DNA of 64,000 nucleotides from Megalobrama amblycephala (Eukaryota; Chordata; Actinopteri; Cypriniformes; Xenocyprididae): the NCBI RefSeq assembly GCF_018812025.1, contig NC_063049.1, forward strand, positions 15,457,734 to 15,521,733, in the 5' to 3' direction. Below the pieces are notes generated by a model. It saw nothing but the letters and a program-made list of their open reading frames with translations, was not told where the DNA came from and made no database searches. The position numbers were made by a program, and so were the translations under genes. The first letter of the stretch is position 1. Every line of letters starts with the position of its first letter. This document shows, one piece after another, positions 45,801 through 56,148 of the stretch.

Positions 45801-48800
45801 TGAAACAAAGTCTCATATTTCACATTCTGCCCATTTTACTATGAAAAAAAAACTGTAAACTGATCCTCTCCTCTGCTTTAATACCAGTTACAGCGTGAAA
45901 TAAACATGAATGAACATCTAAAGGTATGTTAAAAGATACAGTACAACTTACCGAAATTCGAATATCGTATCGAACAATCATTGTTTCAACCACGGAAAGA
46001 CGTTAATAAATAGCATAAACAATGTCACGTAACATCACATTTACCTCAGAACAAACATTCACCATAAACTCGTTAGTCAGCTAGAAAAAGTAACTCTAGA
46101 GAGGAGCATTTAGCTAAATATATGCACCATATTACATATTAATTATAATTTTTAATGTTCTTCAATAGCCTATTTAATGCATGTTTGAATAAATTTGTCA
46201 AGTTGACAGCCACCATTTAAATGTTTATATTTCAAAAAATTAATTGGAGTAGAAATAAAGTACTAAAGACTTTAAATAACTAAAGTTAGTAGGTCTATTA
46301 TAACTTTATTATTTAAAACATTTCCTTAAGTGTAATTTAAGTTTGTATACAAATAAGTTAATTTTAACCTTCATTATTAATGTAGTAACAACTGATTCCG
46401 ATGTATATTTTACCGCATTAGCTGAGATTTTTTTTTTCTTGATAAAATTTGCCATGTACTTTACCTGATATACAGTATATCCGAAATTACCGACATTGAA
46501 TTGAATTGCTTGTGAATCGGAACTATAATGACAGACTGCCAAAGTCCAAACAGGGCGATATTGTGACACAGCCTACTGATAATTATCCATTGTTGTTAAT
46601 AATAGTTGCAACTTTCACTCTTAAATGTGCATTGAAAATTACCAGCTGATAAAACTTATGCTCCAGGGACCATATTCAGATCTTAACTACACAGTATATT
46701 CACTACAAAAAACTACAATACACCACTGACTACATCCATTTCCACAAAAGCAGCGTGCATACCAGGTGAAAAGGAAATATATTTAAATTGTGCTTATTTT
46801 TTATATTACTTAATATATTAAAAAATTATACTATACTACGTGCATACTAAAAGTATTCTTTTGAAACAACTTGAAGTATAATAAGTGTATTTCAAGATTC
46901 AATTATGTTAAATTTTAAGCAATTTGCAATATATTAAATACATTGAAACTGCTTTAAAAAGGACCCATTTTAAGTAATTTTAAGTATTAATACATTTTAA
47001 GTATTTCTCTAAATACATTTAAAATGTACTTCTAATACTTCTTGAATTACATTTACAGTATATTAAAGCGTTTATTGTGCTTTATGTACATTCCTAGTAC
47101 AATTTCAGATCACTACAAATGCATTAGCATTACATTTTTATTATAAAGCTGTTTTTTTCAGTATATACACATGTACACACACACTTTAAAATCTAGAAAA
47201 CTTTAATGCACTATATATTGTGTACATTACAAATATTCTTACAGTACATTTAAAAAAGTACAACAGCATTTAATCTTTTGATCAAAATACATTCAAATAA
47301 ATGAAAAAACATTTCAGTTATACCTGTATTACTGAAATTTTACATCAATGAATAAATAAGCATTACAATGCAACTTTCTGAAAAAAAGTCACTGAAAAAC
47401 AGTGCAGAAGTGAACAGTGCTTTTTATTTTTTATTTTTATTTTTTACAAATGTAAGCATGCAAATGCCTGTACCAAACAAAGAAACAGAAGAGTTTAAAT
47501 GTCACATCTTCATTTTCAAGTGGAGGGTCACTTCTTGTATTAACATGAAATATATTATTCTCATTTGTTTCAATATATGTACGCATCACAAGACAAATAA
47601 TGGAATGAGAGGAATAAAAGACAAAATCAAGCTCTAAATTAATATTATTTCATGGGTAACAGACACTATGGGTAAAACTCATTAAATGTTAAAAGGACAA
47701 GATCACAGGACATTCAAACAGATTTTTTATTATGATCATAGGACTGACCTGAAGGAAAATGCTAAATTTGAATGCAGGTAATACATTCGGTCACTCAATA
47801 TCCCTCTTACAATTCTCTTCTAAATACTGCAGTAAGCTTCAATGAAAAAAAAAAAAAAAAAAAAAAAAAGAGAACAAACATATGTTTACGTTGCTAAGAG
47901 CGTTTGCTAAGACAGACGCAGTAACATACACATTCAGTGGCACAGCGATGCCAAAGTCCTTTTAAGACAAGTCATTTCACTTGGCGGCCATCTTTGAAAT
48001 GCCTCTCAGGCATGCAAGTGCAGCTCCTACCTCTTTGAATGGGGGAAACATCAAATTCTCCAAAGCTGTTTGCCAAGATTTCGATTAAATTTCATATTTG
48101 AAACCACCAATGAAATCTGACAACAACTGTCTCATAAATTTTGTTTCTAAATGCTCAAATCATGACAAAAAACATCTCGGGTTACTGATGTAACCCCTGT
48201 TCCCTGAGTAAGGATCAAGACGCTACGTCAATGACGTGATGGGAACCCTCTGTATGATGTGTTTGTGAAGCACCTCTGTATCCAACCAATGAGGAAACGA
48301 GACGTCAGAGGCGGGTGACGTCACGGACCAGGAAACTATAAAGCATACCCAGAACAAAGAACGCTAGCTTCTGGAATATGTCTGAAGCAAGACGCTCACA
48401 GGTATGCAGGGGGTACGGCAACGTGACATAGCGTCTCGTTCCCTTACTCAGGGAACAAGGGTTACATCAGTAACCCGAGACGTTCCCTTTCGTGGGAACT
48501 ATCGACGCTACGTCAATGATGTGATGGGAACGCTATCCCAACTACGCCATATCACCAAGTACCTGTCTGTTATCTTGTAGACAGAACTGAGGACCCCGGA
48601 GAGGAGCCTACGTCCAGGTTGTAAAACCTAATAAATGTGTACTGGGATGACCATCCAGCAGAACCACATATGTCATTAATGGATACTCCTGACATTAAGG
48701 CCTTTGAGGCCACCATACCCCTAGTAGAGTGGACACGGACAGCTAATGGAGATGGCTGTCCGGCCGCCTCATAAGCAAGTGAGATAGCCTCGACCACCCA

Positions 48801-51800
48801 CATGCTCATTCTCTGCTTAGATGCTGGACCTCCTTTCTTATGAGACCCATAACACACAAACAATTGATCTGTTTTGCCCCACCGGGCAGCTCTGTGGACA
48901 TATGCATCTAAAGCTTTCACTGGGCAGAGCAGATTGAGTTTCCCCTGATCCAAAGTTGTAAATGGAGGAAGATAGAAGGCGTGAAGTACGATGGGACCTG
49001 GGACGTTGGTGGGGACCTTTGGCATATAGCTTGGTCTAGTGTGCAGGAACGCATTGACCATTCCAGGTGCAAATTCCAAACACAAAGAAGCAACTGAAAG
49101 TGCCTGAAGATCTCCTATTCTTTTAAGAGATGAAATAGCCAATAGAAATATGGTCTTTAAGGGTGAGGAATTTCTCTGAAACTTCCTCTAGTGGTTCGAA
49201 GGGAGCCTCAGCTAACCCTTCTAATACCACAGCCAAGTCCCAGGCCGGAATCCTTGTACGTACTGAAGGCCTTAGCCTCAGAGTACCACGGAGGAAGCGT
49301 ATAAAAAGGGGGTCTAGACCTACCGAGGAATGCCCCAGAGGAGCATGGCCAAAATGGCCGCATACAACTTCCTCGTGGAGGGAGCTCTGGAGTTGAGTAT
49401 GGTCTCCACAACCTCAGTTGGGAGACCAGCACCTATGAGCCTGGCCCCCTCAGAGGCCCCCACAGTCTTTGTAGATGAATTATCATGTCGCCCGCTTGAG
49501 ACAGGAGGTCCTGCCTGAGTGGAAGCTCCACCAGGGAGCCATCTAGAAGTGACACTAGGTCTGAGAACCATATTTTGGTTAGCCAGTACAGGGCTATCAA
49601 TATTAGACTTACCCCTTCCTGGCGTACTTTCTCCAGAACTCCCAGGAGCAGAACGAACGGGGAAATGCATATAGACGCAGCCTCGGCCACATCTGTACCA
49701 TGGCATCCAGACCCATTGGTGCTGAATGAGATAGGGAGAACCACAGTGGACACTGGGTTGATTCCCCTGAAGCAAATAGGTCGATTTCAGCTCGACCAAA
49801 GTTTTCCAAAGTGAGCTCCACACCTCGGTGTGGAGACTCCATTCCCCGGGCCTCGGCCCCTGCCTCGACAGGGCGTCTGCTTCCACATTTTGATGCCCTC
49901 AGGTCTGGGAGGAAGTATTTTACTGCAAGAAATACCGCCATCATTTCCAGCCGATTTATGTGCCAGGAACTCTGATGGTCCTCCCAGAGACCCTGAGCTG
50001 AGCGACCACTCATGATCGCCCCCCAGCCCGTGAGGGAAGCATCCGTCGTAAGCATCACGCGATGACGAGAAGTCCCCAACACGGGTCCTGGGACAGGAAC
50101 CAAGGCTTTTTCCACATGACCAGAGCACGAAGGCATCGCTGCGTGACTTTGATCATGCGAAAAGGATTTCCTGAAGCGGCGAACCGGCAAGGAAAAGCCG
50201 TATCAAGTGATGACCGGCCCTCCTCGGAGGGTAGGTGGAGATCGCTGCGCCCTGAAGCACACTGGGTGGCAGGGTTAGCAGAACGGCCCCCTGAGGGCGC
50301 CAAAGAGGGATGGGTACCAAGTATTTTAATACCCAACCCTCTCTGGAGGGGCTGCCCTCCAATGTCCCGCGCCACTGGCATCAGGACCTCTTTGAAGCCT
50401 TCTTGGTGATAATTACAGTCCGCAGATCTGTGTTACCCCACAAAGACTTCAGCTGTGTCGCCTGTCCCTGTCCCCAAGCTTTCTGCGGGGGACCAAGGGT
50501 GGCGACACTTTCTTGGATGAACGGTCAGACCAGTGCCCTGAAACGGCGAACCGGCAGGGAACATCTGAACTGACCGCTCTACAATCCTCCTCTTTCTTGG
50601 AGGAACACCTTCTTGGAAACCACTGCGCCCTGAAGCACACGAGGTGGCAGGGTTGGCAGAACGGTCTCCTTAATTTTCTTTTAAATTCCTTAGAATTTAA
50701 TGTATTCAATATTTCATTTAATACTCAAATTAAATGCACCCAGTTCTTATATAAATATATATTTTTTGAACAGACTGAATATATTTAGAATACAAAAAAC
50801 TCCCGTCTACTCAGATCTCTTAATATTTAAAATATACATACACACATATATACATACATACATAATTATGGACACGTGATATATGCGCAGCCTCGGCAAA
50901 CGCAAGACTCGAGCCGTATATTCATTCTTGCAGACTTAATCTACGCTCTGCCTCGGCAACGCGAGATCCGAGCCATATATTCTTTAATGAAAACTCAATC
51001 CACGCGCTGCCTCGGCAACGCGAGATCCGAGCCACATATTCTTTAATGAAAACTCAATCCACGCGCTGCCTCGGCAACGCGAGATCCGAGCCACATTCTT
51101 TAATGAAAACTTAATCCATGCGCTGCCTCGGCAAGCGCGAGATCTGAGCTATATTCTTTAATGAAAACTCAATCCACGCGCTGCCTCGGCAAGCGCGAGA
51201 TCCGAGCCTTGCGTTTAGACTTTTATTCCCTCGAGAATAAAGCCAACAGGAGTGGAGCTACAAAACTCCCGCTAGTGCATACTTTTCTTAGGGACATTTT
51301 TATGAATGAACACTGTCACTGTCAGTTGTGAGCTGACGTGCATGCTCCACTCCCAGCAAACGACACATAAATCGTGTGTATCCCTACTCACTTAGTAGTG
51401 TAGCACAGGGGAAAACGCGATTTAAACTGCTGTTCACTATTGATTTGTTATAAACGTGTGATTTTGAAACACGATATGTGTGTGACTGTGAGGTGGCGAT
51501 CCTCAGATCGATATCACAATATCCACCTCCTCAGAGCTGGACATGTGAGTATCGGTGCCTCAACCCAGGGGAAGAAACTGCAGAGCGTGCTTCCACCTGG
51601 GAGACGTCACTGAACCTGGCAGGTGAAGGCAGAGAAAGGGCGGCGCCCGTCTCTAACCCCTCTGTCAGATCCATTTGTGAACCCTACGAATGGAGCCTCC
51701 GCCCTGCCTTAGCAGAAGCGGGACCGGATCCGCGGGGAACACTGGAACACAGAGTCCTGAGAGTGAGTTTTTAGTGCACACAGACAGCTCCCTCGAGAGC

Positions 51801-54800
51801 TGCCTGGGCATACTCAACTCCTATTTCACTTCCGTTTCTTGCCATAATACGTGTCTTTTTTATATATAAATATATGGATTGGTGTGAGATACTCTTGTCC
51901 TCAGACGAAGAGATCGTGACTTGTTTATATGTGATAAGACAAACAACACCAAATAAGACACACAAGATACAGAGAGCGCTTGCTGAAGACAACAGAAGCT
52001 AGCGTTCTTTGTTCTGGGTATGCTTTATAGTTTCCTGGTCCGTGACGTCACCCACCTCTGATGTCTCGTTTCCTCATTGGTTGGATATACAGAGGTGCTT
52101 CACGAACACATCATACAGAGGGTTCCCATCACGTCATTGACATAGCGTCGATAGTTCCCACAAAAGGGAACAGTATTTTTCAGGTTAGCTCAAGCTAATG
52201 TGAATGCGCAATCCTACTTGTGTCTCATTTCAGAGGCACGTCTGACTGAACCAGAGCTGCAAACAGTTGCTGCAGTGATGTGATGACTTTACCAATTGGC
52301 GATTGGTGTCTTTAGAAGGAGGGACTTATTCCGCCATATTGCGCATTGCACTTTCTCCCATTCAAAAAAATACAAGTGACATGTCTTGTGTTATTTTATA
52401 GTCTTTAGTAATGCGGTCAGCTGTATGATTTTGGGAATTTTACAATGGCTTCGAATATCCAGTCAAAATCAAGGGCCGGAACTATCCGTTTTATAATAAC
52501 TTTTTTTTTTATTTAAAACATTATTAATGTTTTATGTAAAGGTATTTATAAAGATAAAAAATGCATTGGAAAGTTAATTTAAGGGGCAATCTAAAGTGCA
52601 GTCTAAGTGGAAGAGAGGGGGTACGCAGAAGGATGGTAAATGCCTCAAGGGGTAAAAATGCCTCAAGGGTACTCTAAAAAGTTTAGGAACCACTGCTCTA
52701 ACCTAACCATTTTTTAACGCCTGCACAAAGCAGACAAGTTACTTTTGCATATTGTGGCTAAACTGCCAAGTTGACACAAGTTCTAGGACTTTAGTACCAT
52801 ATTGGAACATATTTCCATGTCAAATGGCTCGGGGAACAAGAAAAAAAAAACATTGGACAGGACATTATTTTATCTATTAGTTGTTGAAAAGTGAGGACTG
52901 CATACTGGAATGGAGGTAGTTCTGAGTGTGATTGGCTTAACTGCAGCATGTATGTGTATATTATAGACATCCTTTTGCTGAGAGAGCAAGTTATAAAAAT
53001 TTGATTAAAGATTACAAGGTCAAAAAAATTATTCACATGTGAATCATTTAAAATAAGACCAGTAACATGCATTAAAAAAAGGTCCATTTTGATTTCATGC
53101 GAACTTTATTTTTGATAAAAACATCTACCAGGTGCAAAGGTCATAGGCTTAAATGCAAGAAAATTTTGTTGGTTTCAGAGAGAGAGAGAGACAAATAAAT
53201 GGAAGGTTGAAAGGTTTGAAATGGCTTATGGGGTGTTGCAGTTGCTAGTTTTTACAGATGATATTCAACTTTGTTTTACCAGAATTATTTACCAGAATTG
53301 TATTAATGTTGTACTACCAGAACATGTTCAGCGATCTTTCATATCTTTCTGTTTTAACAGAGTGAATAAAAGTGTTCCCTATTATGAAGGCAACAAACTT
53401 CCTGTCCCAAAACTGTCCCCTGACTTGAATGGCTTGTACATCTGTCAAGCTTCAAACCAGTATGGAAGCTCTTCAGGTTCTCTTTATGTGAATGTTCATA
53501 TTGGTGAGTCTATTTTTGTTTTTTATAGGTTATGATGCATGTTGGTTGTAATTCTTGAAACACTTATCTTATAAAAATGGTTGTGTGCTGCTTACGCTCA
53601 ATTAAGCCGTGCTTCCACTGTCGGGCCAAAAGCAAGCATGCTAGTGCATGTCAGGGTCAGTCACGTTTCCACGGTCACTTCCAGGGCTTGATTGGGCCTT
53701 CCTTGGGGGCCAACAGCCAGGTTTTTGGCTCACCAAACACTTTGGTCCAAAGCGGGCCAACTGGAGCTTGAGAGGTGGTTATGAACAAAGGCGGAGTTTG
53801 TCTGTCAGGAGACAGTCAACACCGCTGCTCATTTCCCGTGTTATCATAACAAGCTAACAACTAACTTAAACATTTAAGACATTTCACACAATTTTCAGCT
53901 CAAAATTCACTTTCAGACACCAGTGAGTGTTTGAAATAACATCCTTGCAATCCAATGGGGATTCTGATCACAGTATGAAGCAGAAATATATGCGATGCTA
54001 AAGGCTACTTATGCTAACCATTGCGATAATAAATAGACATATGCTATGGAAAATACCAGAGACTGCTTGAAGAATGTAGACAAATCATATTAATTGTGTA
54101 TAATAATTGTGTATAAACCTCCCTCTGTTGCTTTAGCTGAATGGATAGTGAGATGCTCAAACCTCCTCAGATCACATAATTTTGTGGAAAATGAATAGAA
54201 ATGCTCACTATTTCTAAAGAAATGTGATGTAAACATGATATTTTATCAATGGTTTTATAAATGTGTAAGCCTTTGAACCTAAAAGCCTTAATGGAGCTGT
54301 TTTGCGCATTCCTGTTATTGCAAGTAAATGGAAGCAGCTGCAACTGAATAAGTATGTGTTCTCTTTTTATGTGAAATTGTAAATACCAGTTTGATTCAGC
54401 ATGACAAAAATGGATAAATTACTGTCAATGTAATGTTTGTTTTTTTGTTTTTTGTACATTGGTCAAATATTGATGTTGGAGTCTCAAGTCTTTTAGTAAA
54501 GACCAAACTTTCACTTCTGTCATGCTCATTTTGCGATCTAACTAGTTTTCAGTCAGCTGGTGAAATTGTGGGATTGTGAGATGTCATTCTATGGAGGCAG
54601 GTTAAGGGTGGGTTTTAGGTTAACACTGTAGGGCTACTTACCTGAAAGTGGTATTGATTTTGGCCTCAGTGCTTGAGTCTGAAGCTATTGGCCCAGCACA
54701 CCACGTTGATAGCCCTGGCTCGCACTGGCCCCACAGCGGAAAAGCGGCTATGGTGATGTACCATTCCAGAACTGAATTAAGAATGCTGTTTAATGTCCAA

Positions 54801-55552
54801 CTGAATTGATAAATATCAATTGAGGGAGCAAACAGAAAATTTACATGTATGCATTTGGCATTAAATATATAATTATGCCTGCTACAACTGATCAGATAGA
54901 AAAGGATTAAAATTATGTGGCAATTCAAAAATGTGATAGCCTACTATTGATTGTTTTAACTAGATAAATCTTATAAATCTTATCTGTGACAACCCATGTC
55001 TTTATGAACGGATAGTCTTTGTCAGGCCTTTAAGAGTAACAGTAATGTTGTAGAAGTTTGAACTTGACAGTGTTTTACTTCTCTCTCTTTACTAGAATCC
55101 AGCACCGTCTGTTGGGGTCTATTTGGTTTTTTCATCATCTTTGCTCTTCTTGTTGCAGTTGCTGGTGTTGTGATACTCAAAATCAAGCCGTGAGTTTGAA
55201 CTCTTGATTTGTCTCTGTGTGACCTGAGGGTTTGGATCTTTTGTATCTTAAATTTTTGTTTGTTTTGGTCATATTTTAATATTGTCCAAACCTTAGCATG
55301 AATTAACACTTTTTTTCAGTGATAAGCTATTTATTTGACACAATCACAACCAATTATAATATATTTGTTTTTTAATGTGCAGTTCTGAGAAATGGGATTT
55401 TAAACCACTGAGATTGGTCATAACAGTCTGTGGACTAACAAGCGTGATACTCCAGAAATAGAAACAATTTAAACACAAATTATAGTGTTATAAATTGTTT
55501 TTTCTAAAAACAAAAAACATAGTTTTTTTGTTTTTTTAATGGAAATATTAAA

Positions 55553-55649
<97 letters not shown>

Positions 55650-56111
55650 TAAACACAACACAATTTTAATGTTAGCGGAAAGGCGTAATCACGCATAATC
55701 AAAATCAGTCTTTAAAAAGGGTCCGTAATATATAACTTCTTTATTGCTTATAGTGCACATTTTGTATGTCTCCCTAATTAATCACCTGATTCGGCTCATT
55801 AGTAAAGACCTGGAATGACTGTCAGAAAAAGATGTTCAAAAAAAAGTGCAGTGTTAGAGGCTCCAGGAAAAAGCAGACTGTACTAACATTTGGTCGATCT
55901 GGTGCTGCCATGATAAGTTTATTTTAATTTTAGGGAATGGATTCTGGTATCACAGCGTTCCAATGATGAAGGAGCACAGGTGCGTTTTTGTTGTTGTTTT
56001 AAAATACTGCATTGTATACACACTGTATACCATATACACACTGTTCAAAAGTTTGGATTTGGTAAGATGTTTTTGGAAGAAGTCTCTTATGCTCAAGGCT
56101 TCATTTATTTG

Positions 56112-56148
<37 letters not shown>

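Larger units (their letters stand above)
48178..52173 (-). mobile_element. DIRS retrotransposon, minus strand, internally deleted
   Basis: Termini are inverted repeats of about 150 bp: 48220-48370 (GACGTGATGGGAACCCTCTG ... AACAAAGAACGCTAGCTTCT) is the complement of 52005-52150. Next to the left terminus, 48440-48540 repeats the CGACGCTACGTCAATGA/TTCCCTTTCGTGGGAAC parts of both ends, like the internal complementary region of DIRS elements. On the minus strand the order is gag start (51544), a ~60-bp tandem repeat, a pre-RT fragment, RNase H remnants and tyrosine recombinase. The RT core is deleted. DIRS elements integrate by recombinase and make no target duplication, consistent with none being found. 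Confidence 0.85.
47951..52408. mobile_element. MITE split by DIRS insertion
   Basis: The left part (47951-48170) has AAGTCCTTTTAAGACAAGTC, then TTGGCGGCCATC and TTTGAATGGGGGAAA. The right part (52174-52408) has the complementary TTCTCCCATTCAAA, CCGCCATATTG and TGACATGTCTTG. A related copy is at 62541-62690. The DIRS lies between the halves. Confidence 0.5.
45471..52695. mobile_element. Outer hAT element split by nested insertions (intron 4)
   Basis: CAGTGGTTCTCAAACTGGGG at 45471 faces the complement AAGTTTAGGAACCACTG ending at 52695. The flanks read CTCTAAAGC and CTCTAACC, a possible decayed duplication. Matching PYGTACYCTNAG-like blocks (GGGGTACGCAGAAGGATGG, near 52617) support a hAT similar to those ending CAGTGGTTCTCAA. 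Everything between is mostly later insertions: hAT 45661-46728, a palindromic fragment around 46760-47240, and a MITE with a DIRS inside. Confidence 0.6.

Noticed and set aside
50885..51215. Possible CRISPR-like array
   Set aside because: It is a contiguous tandem repeat with no unique spacers, in a eukaryotic retrotransposon.
52791..53087. Minus-strand 98-residue frame next to exon 5
   Set aside because: No start context, domain or splice support; intronic on the other strand of the receptor gene.
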